Shown: piece after piece, positions 7,850 to 16,662 of the stretch
Layout of the letters: the number at the start of each line of letters is the position of its first letter
How positions within the stretch are numbered: the stretch's first letter is position 1
Assembly (NCBI GenBank): GCA_947169985.1
Contig: CAMVRW010000001.1
Span: 1-26,533 of the forward strand
Direction: 5' to 3'
Length of the DNA: 26,533 nucleotides
Origin: an uncultured Butyrivibrio sp.
GTDB lineage: Bacteria; Bacillota; Clostridia; Lachnospirales; Lachnospiraceae
Notes under the pieces: model-generated
What the model saw: the letters and a program-made list of their open reading frames with translations, nothing else
What the model was told of the DNA's origin: nothing
Database searches by the model: none
Position numbers and translations under genes: made by a program

Positions 7850-9793
7850 TCAGGCAAAAAACATTTCCTTTTTAACAAACTTCTCCTTAAGCTCTTTCTT
7901 GGAAACCATAGGTGACAGATAGTTGCCACAGATTATCTCCACAGGCATATCCTTTACACAGTCGTAGAGTTCTTTATTATCAACTCCGATAAGAACCACG
8001 ATCTTCCCAAGCTCTTTTACCATGGAGATACGGTTCTTGATCAGGATCTCCGCCTGTTCTCTGTCACTTTCTTCATACTGACGTCTTACATTTATGACAA
8101 TGCCAATGAACTTGTTTATGATTTCCGGTGAAAGCCCCGGGAAACCTGCATCATGGATAGCAAGGAAAAAGTACATTCCCTTTTCACGGAGAGCCTCCAG
8201 CATTGTCTCAAGTACTCCCTGAGCCTGGATGGCTATGGTGTCACTTATAGAGAAAATGATCAGTGAATGATCGATCTCATATTTATCAATACAGTAGTTT
8301 ATCTTATCGATCAGGTCATGCTTAAGCACCTGTACAGACATGACATGAACGATAAATGCCTTTATATCAAGCTGTTCTCTTACTACAGCTTCACTGGCAA
8401 AAGCGAATACCGACTCAAGCATCCTGTACTGCATCTCTTCCACAAAGCCTGTCTCATCAGCAACTACCATGAAATCAGCAAAGCTTATCTCTCCAAGCCC
8501 CGGATCATTTAAAGTAAGAAGTGCTTCCGTAGAATAGATCACATGATTCTTCTTGTCATAAGCCGGCTGGTATTTCACCTCAAAGCTGTCGCCGTTAAGA
8601 CCTCTTACTATAGAATTTTCTATTTCAACCTTCTTCAGAAGGAAATCCAGGTCGTGTCCTCTTAGAATTAATTTTTCTGTATCATCAAGCTCCGTATCAC
8701 CCATGAGGAGAATATCGTTTACTGTCTGAAACTCCTCAGGACATCTTCCACAGAGAACTTTAGCGTTAACCCTGGCAATTCCAAGAGTTCTGCTAAAAGA
8801 CTTCTCGTATACTTCTTCCATGATGGCCAGTATCCTGTCTACATCCGACTTCGTAGCCTCAGGACATAAAGTATAGAAAATACCTCCGGTAGTTCTGTAG
8901 GTTTCATATCTGCCATCAAGGCTCCTCAAAAACTCAGCAGTCTTGAACATAATATTATCATAGGTATCGCTTCCCATGAGTCTTCTGTAGTTCTCGGCGT
9001 TATCAATCCTGCAACAGATTATGTAGAAATGTCTGCCATACTCAATATAACTGTTAAGATCATGCATAAGCGCTGACCTGTTGTTGGCATGGGTCTTGTA
9101 ATCCAGCCTGTAGTCATCTCTTTCTATCATGATCATGATGCCCATAAGTCCAAGGGCCTCAGCCATCAGCTCACAAACTATCTTTGGATATAACATCTGC
9201 ACCAAAGTACCAGCAAGCGAAAGAAGCAGGAAATAAAACATGGCAACCTTCTGAAGCTGATTCATGGTATGCCAGTACCGAAGCAGCAGAATAACACACA
9301 TAGCTACATATATAGCGCTTATTGTATATGCTACATATACACCTTTTCCTCTGGTATAAAACTGATGGCTTGCCTGGGCATAAATGAAATTAGTCCAGGG
9401 ATTTGAAAGCACACCCAATTCCAATAAAAGGAAGGGCATAATAACAAGAGTTAAAGATTTTCTGGTGAACTTGTGGAACACATCACATACGATTGTAATG
9501 TATATGGCAAGAACAGGTGTAAATGCCATATGAGTCAGATAATAAACAAATTTGCATGCATAGGTAACTATGTCTTTTGCCCGTTCCGATACCCCCGAAT
9601 TAGAGATCAGCGTGGAAATAACACCTGTACAGCAGTCGATGACAGTAAGAACTAAAAGCACGATAAAAAGACGGCCTCGAAGCCTCTTTCTGTTATAGCT
9701 TCGCATAACCGTCATATAGAAAATGCATGTTACACAGATCATTACCGCCGCAATCCTAAAGGATAGGCCTCCAATAGGGGATGGACTTAACAT
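7850..9793 (-). CDS. Membrane protein with degenerate GGDEF and EAL domains
   Basis: This 647-residue protein has about seven transmembrane helices (roughly 12-223), a GGDEF-fold region (about 235-370) and an EAL-fold region (about 385-640). The GGDEF signature is reduced to T-G-G-I-F at 302-306, so diguanylate cyclase activity is unlikely. E-A-L (423-425) is kept, but the other metal and catalytic positions of EAL phosphodiesterases are not. The usual Asn of the I-N-x-S strand is His483 in VHVMS, the E-x-T-E segment is FSISDT, the DDFG segment is IHDAGF and the following Lys-x-Asp is absent. It is therefore probably a sensor, binder or partner rather than an enzyme. It resembles the first 640 residues of the upstream hybrid kinase along its whole length. 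The start has GAGGA nearby and lies 2 bases from the preceding gene. Confidence 0.85.
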   Translation of the reverse strand: MLSPSPIGGLSFRIAAVMICVTCIFYMTVMRSYNRKRLRGRLFIVLLVLTVIDCCTGVISTLISNSGVSERAKDIVTYACKFVYYLTHMAFTPVLAIYITIVCDVFHKFTRKSLTLVIMPFLLLELGVLSNPWTNFIYAQASHQFYTRGKGVYVAYTISAIYVAMCVILLLRYWHTMNQLQKVAMFYFLLLSLAGTLVQMLYPKIVCELMAEALGLMGIMIMIERDDYRLDYKTHANNRSALMHDLNSYIEYGRHFYIICCRIDNAENYRRLMGSDTYDNIMFKTAEFLRSLDGRYETYRTTGGIFYTLCPEATKSDVDRILAIMEEVYEKSFSRTLGIARVNAKVLCGRCPEEFQTVNDILLMGDTELDDTEKLILRGHDLDFLLKKVEIENSIVRGLNGDSFEVKYQPAYDKKNHVIYSTEALLTLNDPGLGEISFADFMVVADETGFVEEMQYRMLESVFAFASEAVVREQLDIKAFIVHVMSVQVLKHDLIDKINYCIDKYEIDHSLIIFSISDTIAIQAQGVLETMLEALREKGMYFFLAIHDAGFPGLSPEIINKFIGIVINVRRQYEESDREQAEILIKNRISMVKELGKIVVLIGVDNKELYDCVKDMPVEIICGNYLSPMVSKKELKEKFVKKEMFFA

Positions 9794-9795
9794 GG

Positions 9796-10557
9796 CTATT
9801 TCCTCGACTTAAAGAACTTATCTAAAGTAGTCAGCAGTTTATCCTTTGAAATGGATTTTAAGAGATAATCTGCAGGCTTCAATGAGATCACGTTAGTAAC
9901 GCTTCCTCTGTCATTCTTTCCAGTAAGAAACATTACCGGGGTAGAGCTTGAGAAGGACTCACTCCTTAGCATTTCCATAACCTTTGGCCCATCAAGGACC
10001 GGCATATCATAATCAAGAAGAATAAGATCTGCCTTATTAGTAGCAAGCCAGGCCACTGCCTGAGTTCCGGAGTTAGCCATTCCGACTCTGTAAGTATCTT
10101 TTAACCACTCTCTTATCATCTGAAGGTAAGTAGGATCATCATCCACGATCAAGATGCACTTTCTCCTCTGCTGCTCAAACTCGTCGTCCATGACATGCTC
10201 GACCTTTGATAAAAGATCTGACATTTCAAGAGGCCTTGTCACTTCAAATGCCATATCTTCCTTGGGAATATACTGATGGATAAGATCAAAAGCATCCTTA
10301 TCTCCTATAGCCATCACCAGCATATTCTCTTCCACGCACAGATCCTTAAAGTAGACCATGGCATCCCTGTGGTCCTCAAAGTCTTCATCAGTGTAAAGAA
10401 GAATAAGATTTATATCCTTGGACTTGGCACTGAGATCAGCAATGGAATAGGTAGAATCCACCACTTCATATTTGGCATTTTTGAGCGCATTTTTAATAGC
10501 GTTTACCAAAAACGTCTCTGTATTTCTTACAAGCAATATCTTTTTCTCAAACAACAT
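9796..10557 (-). CDS. Tandem-receiver response regulator (degenerate REC + intact REC)
   Basis: This 253-residue protein is made of two receiver domains and no output domain. The first REC (about 5-125) is degenerate: the strand that should carry the phosphorylated Asp reads LILLYTDED with Tyr55. The second REC (about 133-250) is complete: acidic pair D139-D140, phospho-acceptor D182 in LILLDYDMPVLDG, T212 in FLTG and K234 in YLLK. A longer frame reaches 10593, but AGGAG at 10565-10569 points to the ATG at 10557, only 1 base after the kinase stop, so I use that. The organisation suits a diffusible phosphate acceptor for the hybrid kinase's HPt domain, with the pseudo-receiver mediating contacts. 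With no DNA-binding domain, output must be through proteins, perhaps the neighbouring EAL-type proteins. Confidence 0.85.
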   Translation of the reverse strand: MLFEKKILLVRNTETFLVNAIKNALKNAKYEVVDSTYSIADLSAKSKDINLILLYTDEDFEDHRDAMVYFKDLCVEENMLVMAIGDKDAFDLIHQYIPKEDMAFEVTRPLEMSDLLSKVEHVMDDEFEQQRRKCILIVDDDPTYLQMIREWLKDTYRVGMANSGTQAVAWLATNKADLILLDYDMPVLDGPKVMEMLRSESFSSSTPVMFLTGKNDRGSVTNVISLKPADYLLKSISKDKLLTTLDKFFKSRK

Positions 10558-10558
10558 A

Positions 10559-13500
10559 TCACTTCTCCTGTGCACTGATGCCTTCATTTGCAAGAGTCGT
10601 TATTTCATCCCACTGAAGCTTATACGCCATCTCACCGATCCTTCTGGTGATCTTATGATCCTTCTCAGGAAGGTTGTACTTCTTCAGTGAATCAAGAATA
10701 AACGTAAGTGTATCGTAATCAAGGCTCTTACTTACCTCAATAATACTCTGATATGCGTCCATAAGCTGAGCTGGAGAGATATCCTCTTTTACCTCTTCTT
10801 CAACTTCTACTCCGGCAATTTCCGGAATCTTCGAAAGTGTCTCCTTGATGGTTCCGAAAAGAGCCATCAGCTCACCTTGACGTGCTCTTATCTTATCTAT
10901 GTCGTTGTCATTTCCTGCTGCCTCCATTTCCGCTGCAAGGGCCGACAACTCTTTTGCTCCTATGGTACGGCTGGTGCTCTTAAGAGAATGAACATAGCTG
11001 GTGTAGTCCTTCCAATTCTCTTCTTCAAAGGCGGTCACAATGTTGGACTCTGTCATAGGTGCAGACTCATAGTAAACCTTCAGTATACTCAGGTAACTAT
11101 CCTTAGTTCCGCAGTTCTTAAGTCCCTCGTCCACGTCAATCATTTCAAGACTGCTCATCCAGTCGAAGCTGTCAGATGTTTCTTCCGCAGGCGCTTCATT
11201 TATAGGAGCTTCACCACCCTGGGAGGAAAGAATAACCTTTTCCTTTGGAAGGAACTTAATAAGTGTCTCTTCAAGCTTGTCGCTCTCTACAGGCTTACTA
11301 AGGTAATCATCAAAACCTTCCCTAATGAAATTCTCTTTTGCTCCGGAAATAGCATTAGCAGTAAGAACGATAACCGGGGTGTTCTTATTAGGACTTTCTG
11401 TGTCCTTCTTGATCTCATCCAGAGTCTCAATACCATCCATTCCCGGCATTCTGTAATCCAGGAAGATGATGTCATATTTCTTTTTATGCTGCTTCTCGAT
11501 ACATTCCTGTCCGCTTCTTGCAGAATCCACCTGCACCTGAGTAGGCTTTAAGAGCTCTGTGATTACCACATGGTTCATTGGCGTATCATCTACTACCAAA
11601 AGCTGAGCCTCAGGAGCTATGAGTTTTTCTTTATACTCTTTCCTGTCTCTGCTGACGCCTGTCATTCTGCTCCTGAAATCTCCAATAGGAGTATCGCTGA
11701 CTATGCGCTGTGGAAGCATAACAGTAAAGGTTGATCCTTCGCCATACTCACTTTCAACCATAATGGATCCGCCCATAAGGTCAATAAGTGAACTTGTGAT
11801 GGCAAGTCCCAGGCCGCTTCCTTCGACGGTCTTATTCTTATCAATGTCCAGTCTCTTAAACTTCTCAAACAGGCTCGCCTTGTCTTCTTCTTTGATACCT
11901 GTTCCTGTATCTATTACATCGATCTTGAGGATTATCCTCTCGCCAAACTCCCTGCTTCCGGTTACCTGAAGTGTTACACAGCCTTCGGTGGTGTACTTGA
12001 CCGCGTTGTTCAGGATGTTGACCATGATCTGACGGATACGCATCTCATCGCCAAAGAGCTTATCCGGAAGGTCCTGGGCAATCTTGAATTCAAAGCCAAG
12101 GGATTTCTGCTCTGCCTTGATATGAACCATGTTATAGACATCATTAAGAACCGAGCTAAGATCATACTCCACCTCGTTGATCTCCATGGAACCTGCCTCG
12201 ATCTTAGAGAAGTCAAGGATATCGTTGATAAGGGACAAAAGAGTTCTTCCCGCCCCTTCAATGTTTCTGGCATACTCAAGGATCTTGTTGTCCTTACACT
12301 CCCTTAAGATTACTTCGTTCATGCCAAGGACAGCATTGATAGGAGTTCTGATCTCATGGGACATATTTGCAAGGAAATTACTCTTTGCTTCGTTGGCAGC
12401 TCTCGCTCTTCTCTCCTCCATTCGCGCAAGCTCAGTAGCACGAAGGATAGCAATAAACTCGTTCTTGCTGACAGCTTCTGAGAAGTAAGCGCCCTTGACA
12501 TAATCTGCCTTTACGCCGGCCGTTCTCTCTAAAAGTTCATGGGAATCAACCTTGTTGATAACAATCTTTCTTCCCATCTGATTCATCATCTTAAGTCTGT
12601 TTTCAAGAATGATCTTGCTCTGCATATGTCTTCCCGCATTGACAAGAAGAGATGAATCAATCTTTACGCCCTCAAAAACAAGAGTTGAAGCTGACTGCAT
12701 GTTAAAGAAGCCCGATCCAAACTCATCCATAAAGAAACGGACTCCATCACTTTCCAGCTCATGCATTACATTACCAAGGATATCCTGGTCTGTAGCAGCT
12801 GAATATTCAGTAATATCAAATACAACCCTTTCAGGCTTTATTGTGTACTTGGATAAAAGAGATCTCACCCTGGTGGTAAAGTCTGACTTAATAAGCTGAA
12901 GGGATGACAGACCAATCTCCATGAACTCCAATCCCATCTCCTCAGTAATTCCGCCACCAAGGAAGTAGCAGGCCTCATCGATTATGAACCATCCCAGTTC
13001 CTCGATCATACCTGTTTCTTCTGCAATTGGAAGGAACTCAGAAGGAGCGATCTCGCCCATTTCGTAGTCGTTAAACTTAAGTACAGCCTGAGCACCACAG
13101 ATAGCATGATCCTTCATGGTATAGATGGGCTCGTAGTAAACCTTGAATGCCTTATTGGCAATACCTCTTCTTACCGCCTTTTCTACTTCTGCACGCCTCA
13201 AAAGGAAATCCAGATCATGCTCTGAAAGTACAGTATCTGATTCTCTGTCAACAGCAGAGTCGGACATGAATAAGAGATTATCCAGACTGCCAAACTGTTC
13301 AGGACATTGAGCCTGCATAATAAGGGTCTTTAGAAGCACCTTATTGTCGCCCAATACCCATTCTTCTCTGAAACGGTCAAGAATCTTTTCTGAAACACTG
13401 TCAGCCAGATCCTTCTCCACATCAGGAAAGATGATCATAAAGCAGTCATTTCCTACCCTGTAAACATCAAGCTTTGGATGAAGGCTCTCAACATAAGTAA

Positions 13501-14344
13501 CGATCTCGGAAAGGATCTTTTCAAAGGTCTCATAACCGGTTATCTTTCTATAGACATCTGAATTTAACAGTCTTATACAAATGGTAAAGAATTTTCTGCC
13601 ATACTTAAAATAGCTTGCTACATCAGCAGAAAATGCGCTTCTGTTGAAGGCAGTAGTGCCCATATCATGCCTGTCGTCATCATTTTCAACAACTATCATA
13701 AGTCCCATAAGACCTATGGCTTCACACAAAAGCTCACACTTTATCTCTATGAAGACCATCTGAATGAGAGTTCCGGCAATGATGATCACGAAGAAGTAAA
13801 CCAGCGCTATCTTCTTAAGGCCATTTAAAGTATTCCAGTAAAGGAACAGCGCTACTATAGCAAAAAGCACATAGAAAGCAGCCTGGAAATAAGCCAGGTA
13901 TGCTCCCCATCCTCTGTGGAAACTAATATCTGCGTCATAACGATAGAAGAAGTGTGTTAATGGATTTGTCAGAACCAGAAGTTCAAGAATATAAAAAGGC
14001 AGAACAATATAGAATTGAGCTTTCTTGGAAAACCTGTAAGAAACATTACAAACAAGACAGATGTATAGTGCAAAGAATGGCGCTATAGCAAAGTGTGTAA
14101 TGTAGTACAAAAACTGAAGCACATTAAACAGAGCGAGCTTTAGATCATTACTCAGCCCACTTTTTCCGAGGGGTTCAGACATCATCACCACTATAGAATC
14201 GATGATGACTATTATGATGAATGTGAGAAAAAGCTTGTTCTTTAATCTTACTTTTTTTCGCATTACCAATGTATAGAACAGACAGGTAACAGCAATTATG
14301 AGCGAAGCAAGATTAAAGGTTAAGCTACCGTTAGGATCAAACAT
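10559..14344 (-). CDS. Hybrid sensor kinase: 7TM - pseudo-GGDEF - pseudo-EAL - HisKA - HATPase - REC - HPt
   Basis: This 1261-residue protein has about seven membrane helices (10-220), a GGDEF-like region (235-370) with GNDCF at 298-302 in place of GGDEF, and an EAL-like region (385-635). The EAL motif is Q419-A-V, the usual Asn is Gly478, and DDFG is MDEFG (539-543). K561 remains. The transmitter has SHEIRTP with H663, N-box N780, DTGTGI with D812 and GSGLGL (842-847). The REC has DD at 919-920, phospho-Asp D963 in FLDYRMPGMDG, T995 and K1017. The HPt histidine is H1119 in YVHSLKST. About 85 further residues follow without a recognised domain. The start has GAGGG 6 bases upstream. It can in principle run a full His-Asp-His relay, passing phosphate to the regulator encoded 1 base downstream. 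The domain order, with c-di-GMP folds before the kinase, is unusual. Confidence 0.88.
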   Translation of the reverse strand: MFDPNGSLTFNLASLIIAVTCLFYTLVMRKKVRLKNKLFLTFIIIVIIDSIVVMMSEPLGKSGLSNDLKLALFNVLQFLYYITHFAIAPFFALYICLVCNVSYRFSKKAQFYIVLPFYILELLVLTNPLTHFFYRYDADISFHRGWGAYLAYFQAAFYVLFAIVALFLYWNTLNGLKKIALVYFFVIIIAGTLIQMVFIEIKCELLCEAIGLMGLMIVVENDDDRHDMGTTAFNRSAFSADVASYFKYGRKFFTICIRLLNSDVYRKITGYETFEKILSEIVTYVESLHPKLDVYRVGNDCFMIIFPDVEKDLADSVSEKILDRFREEWVLGDNKVLLKTLIMQAQCPEQFGSLDNLLFMSDSAVDRESDTVLSEHDLDFLLRRAEVEKAVRRGIANKAFKVYYEPIYTMKDHAICGAQAVLKFNDYEMGEIAPSEFLPIAEETGMIEELGWFIIDEACYFLGGGITEEMGLEFMEIGLSSLQLIKSDFTTRVRSLLSKYTIKPERVVFDITEYSAATDQDILGNVMHELESDGVRFFMDEFGSGFFNMQSASTLVFEGVKIDSSLLVNAGRHMQSKIILENRLKMMNQMGRKIVINKVDSHELLERTAGVKADYVKGAYFSEAVSKNEFIAILRATELARMEERRARAANEAKSNFLANMSHEIRTPINAVLGMNEVILRECKDNKILEYARNIEGAGRTLLSLINDILDFSKIEAGSMEINEVEYDLSSVLNDVYNMVHIKAEQKSLGFEFKIAQDLPDKLFGDEMRIRQIMVNILNNAVKYTTEGCVTLQVTGSREFGERIILKIDVIDTGTGIKEEDKASLFEKFKRLDIDKNKTVEGSGLGLAITSSLIDLMGGSIMVESEYGEGSTFTVMLPQRIVSDTPIGDFRSRMTGVSRDRKEYKEKLIAPEAQLLVVDDTPMNHVVITELLKPTQVQVDSARSGQECIEKQHKKKYDIIFLDYRMPGMDGIETLDEIKKDTESPNKNTPVIVLTANAISGAKENFIREGFDDYLSKPVESDKLEETLIKFLPKEKVILSSQGGEAPINEAPAEETSDSFDWMSSLEMIDVDEGLKNCGTKDSYLSILKVYYESAPMTESNIVTAFEEENWKDYTSYVHSLKSTSRTIGAKELSALAAEMEAAGNDNDIDKIRARQGELMALFGTIKETLSKIPEIAGVEVEEEVKEDISPAQLMDAYQSIIEVSKSLDYDTLTFILDSLKKYNLPEKDHKITRRIGEMAYKLQWDEITTLANEGISAQEK

Positions 14345-14379
14345 AGATTACCCTCAAGGCATCCGTCCAAACATCCTCT

Positions 14380-15603
14380 TTACGCAGGAATAAGATCACG
14401 ATACCATCTAAGTGCCCCAAGGTATGCATTGTATACATTGTCCATGTCAATATTTTCAAGCACAAGTATTCTGGAAATTTCTTCCCAGTCTGCATCCTCA
14501 TAACGTTTAATAAAGTGAAGGACTTTAGCAAAATCTCCCTGATTGTTAAGGAGTGCTTCTTTGACATTTTTGGAAACCTGAACCATCTCAAGAGATTCCT
14601 CCATTGTCTTTCCAAGCATGATATCCAGAGCTGAGAAAAGTCCCATGATAAACAGCTCAGGAGCCTGTATGCCAAGTTCAAAATCATTTGCCAGGTTCTC
14701 AGCAAACTTAGCCCTTATCATTACAAGCCTTACTATCTCACTTGGTTTATCAGCACACAGCTCTTTTGTTACAGCTGTGTTGATCCATCTCTTCAGCTCC
14801 TTCTGTCCCAGCATGGCTGCTGCGTGACGAATGGATGTGATCTCGGAATTAAGAGCCATTCTGTTAACGATCTCCAAAAGAGATATTACAAGAGCCGGGT
14901 CTTTTCCGATAACATCGGCAGCATCGGTCAGATCGTAGTCAGGCGCATTTACCACATTTAAAAGCTCTATGTAGTTGACCTTCAGAGGGCTGACGTCTGT
15001 CTCAGACTCCATGATAGGCATTCTGAAAAATGATCCCTCATAAAGATCATAGCCGCCGTCTGCAACAAGCTCATCATAATCTTCCTGGGTATCAACGTTA
15101 ACAGCGCACAGCTTGATTCCCGGATACTGTTTGCTGAAATAAATCTTAGCCTTTGAAATATCAATCTTAACATGGTCAAGAAGGATATAACTGCAACACT
15201 TCAAAATCTCTCTGTATTCCTCGAAGCTGTTTATTGGAAGCTTACGGATAGCCAGCTTGTAGCCCTGCTCCTTAAGCTCTTTTACCCTCTTAATGTAATT
15301 GTCTTCAGCTAAAATGGTATTATCCATGAGCAGTACAACCTTGTCCGGTGGGACTGTGCACTGCAAAGAAATTTCTGCGAAGATAGAAAACTGGTTTACG
15401 GGAACGAAGACTTCCTTTCCGCCAGATAACGTCGAGACGCCCATACTGCTGACAACCTCTAGCTCATGAACTGTACCGGCACCATCAAACCTGGCGCCTC
15501 CGGCATAGCTGGGGTTAAGGAAGAGATTTTCTTTACGGGCAAAAACAGAATACGCGCATACTGTCATTTTGTCATCAAAAAGAGGTATCAACGTAGCAAG
15601 CAT
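14380..15603 (-). CDS. EAL-like plus HDOD domain protein (YuxH type)
   Basis: This 407-residue cytoplasmic protein has two parts. Residues 1-195 resemble the EAL-derived half of YuxH-type proteins: VFVPVNQFSIF, I-L-L-D-H-V-K-I-D (140-148) and YDLYEGSFFRMP, the last like the Y-x-Q-G-Y-F-x-x-P end of EAL domains. No E-A-L triad is visible, so hydrolysis of c-di-GMP is unlikely. Residues 200-400 form an HDOD domain with D-x-x-L...DPALVISLLEIVN (235-247) and ITSIRHAAAMLGQKELKRW (255-273). HDOD lacks the HD metal residues of true phosphohydrolases. Such proteins regulate motility or other behaviours in other bacteria; here the partner is unknown. AGGAG precedes the ATG at 15603. It is the first gene of the five-gene operon, with 35 bases to the kinase. 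Confidence 0.85.
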   Translation of the reverse strand: MLATLIPLFDDKMTVCAYSVFARKENLFLNPSYAGGARFDGAGTVHELEVVSSMGVSTLSGGKEVFVPVNQFSIFAEISLQCTVPPDKVVLLMDNTILAEDNYIKRVKELKEQGYKLAIRKLPINSFEEYREILKCCSYILLDHVKIDISKAKIYFSKQYPGIKLCAVNVDTQEDYDELVADGGYDLYEGSFFRMPIMESETDVSPLKVNYIELLNVVNAPDYDLTDAADVIGKDPALVISLLEIVNRMALNSEITSIRHAAAMLGQKELKRWINTAVTKELCADKPSEIVRLVMIRAKFAENLANDFELGIQAPELFIMGLFSALDIMLGKTMEESLEMVQVSKNVKEALLNNQGDFAKVLHFIKRYEDADWEEISRILVLENIDMDNVYNAYLGALRWYRDLIPA

Positions 15604-15652
15604 ACATTTCTCCTTTCAGCAACTATAAAAGGGCAAAATCCCACTCACTTAT

Positions 15653-15680
15653 ATTGTACCTCTTAATTATGGTAAAACAA
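15653..15680 (-). promoter_or_regulatory. Probable promoter of the five-gene signalling operon
   Basis: Read on the minus strand, TTGTTT (15675-15680) and TACAAT (15653-15658) are 16 bases apart, upstream of the ATG at 15603. The -35 is a weak match. It is the only candidate I see before the EAL-HDOD gene. Confidence 0.4.
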
Positions 15681-15699
15681 ATTATTTTTTTATAAAATT

Positions 15700-15735
15700 C
15701 CGAAGATAATGAGCCAAGCGTAGACTCAATCTTCC
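15700..15735 (-). terminator. Possible terminator of the glycosyltransferase gene
   Basis: On the minus strand, an arm GGAAGAT-TGAG overlapping the last codons pairs with CTCA-TT-ATCTTC downstream, with a two-base bulge. An A/T-rich run follows (about 15677-15698). The T-run is interrupted, so this is a weak call. Confidence 0.4.
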
Positions 15736-16640
15736 GTCGTTTTATCTATGATATATTTCGGCCTTCCCTTAACTTCCTCATAGATCTTGGAAATATAGAA
15801 CCCTATTATGCCCAGGGCGAACATGATAAAGGATCCCGTAAAGCACTGCAAGATAATAACTGTCGTGAAGCCGTCCTGAGCATTGTGTCTGAAAAACTGT
15901 ACCAGAGCCTCAATGCTTGCGCCAAGTCCCACCACAAAAACGATCAGTCCAAGAATGGTAACCACCTGCATAGGTGCTGAAGTGAATGAAGTAATGTTGG
16001 TAAGAGCATATTTGAAAAGAGCTCTGGTACTCCACTTGGAGGTTCCTGCTTCTCTTTCCCTTACCTCGTACTCCACCTCGGTAGACTTAAAACCTATCCA
16101 GGATGAAAGCGCCCTGAAAAAGGCATTCTTTTCATTCATATTGAGAAGGACGTTGATGGCCTTTCTATCAAGGAGCTTGAAATCAGAGGCTCTGGACATA
16201 TCAAAGCCTACAGCGCTGCTCATTATTCCGTAGAAGCTTTTGGCAGCCAGCTTATGAAAAGAGCTCTCTCTTCCTCTGCTCTTCTTGACTCCCTCTACTA
16301 TCTCGTAGCCCTGCTCCCAAAGCCTGTACATTTCCACAAGTTTTTCCGGTGGATGCTGAAGGTCACAGTCGATCACTGCGCAGCAGTCGCCCTTTGCCTC
16401 TGCTATACCTGCAAAGATAGCTGATTCCTTTCCGAAGTTTCTTGAAAAGCCGATCCCCTTTACACTGGGAATCAATTTGGACTGCTCAGATATCTTTTCC
16501 CAGGTACTATCCTTGGAACCATCATTAACAAAAATAAGCTCATGGTCTATACTTTCCGAGCTTAATATCTCATCTATAACCTTGGCAGTTTTGGGGATTA
16601 TCTCCTCCTCGTTGTAGGCTGGAATAATTACTGAAAACAC
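15726..16640 (-). CDS. Family 2 glycosyltransferase, polyprenyl-phosphate sugar transferase type (GtrB/DPM1-like)
   Basis: This 304-residue inner-membrane GT2 enzyme probably moves a sugar from a nucleotide donor to undecaprenyl phosphate for envelope glycan decoration. It has a Rossmann-like start (FSVIIPAYNEEE), VNDGSKD with D40, FSRNFGKE (65-72), the D-x-D metal motif D91-C-D-L-Q-H, and R-E-R-x-x-G-x-S-K-W-S (194-204), typical of GtrB/ArnC/DPM1-like transferases. Two membrane helices follow (about 224-247 and 260-284). It starts with GTG at 16640-16638, with AGGAG 9 bases upstream; the nearby ATG is in another frame. It is a single-gene unit divergent from glgC. No flippase or third-component gene is adjacent, so donor and acceptor remain open. 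Confidence 0.88.
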   Translation of the reverse strand: MFSVIIPAYNEEEIIPKTAKVIDEILSSESIDHELIFVNDGSKDSTWEKISEQSKLIPSVKGIGFSRNFGKESAIFAGIAEAKGDCCAVIDCDLQHPPEKLVEMYRLWEQGYEIVEGVKKSRGRESSFHKLAAKSFYGIMSSAVGFDMSRASDFKLLDRKAINVLLNMNEKNAFFRALSSWIGFKSTEVEYEVREREAGTSKWSTRALFKYALTNITSFTSAPMQVVTILGLIVFVVGLGASIEALVQFFRHNAQDGFTTVIILQCFTGSFIMFALGIIGFYISKIYEEVKGRPKYIIDKTTED

Positions 16641-16662
16641 CCCTCAAGTGCTCCTTTCATGC

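Noticed and set aside
10558..10593. Longer N-terminus for the tandem-REC regulator
   Set aside because: It would overlap the kinase gene by 35 bases, and AGGAG inside the extension fits the ATG at 10557, which begins directly with the receiver fold.
10877..11551. 224-residue plus-strand frame opposite the hybrid kinase
   Set aside because: Shadow of the HPt/REC coding region; composition is Cys/His/Leu-rich as expected for antisense frames.
7130..15603. Calling the operon an active c-di-GMP synthesis and breakdown system
   Set aside because: GGDEF and EAL catalytic residues are missing in the proteins concerned, so enzyme activity is not supported.
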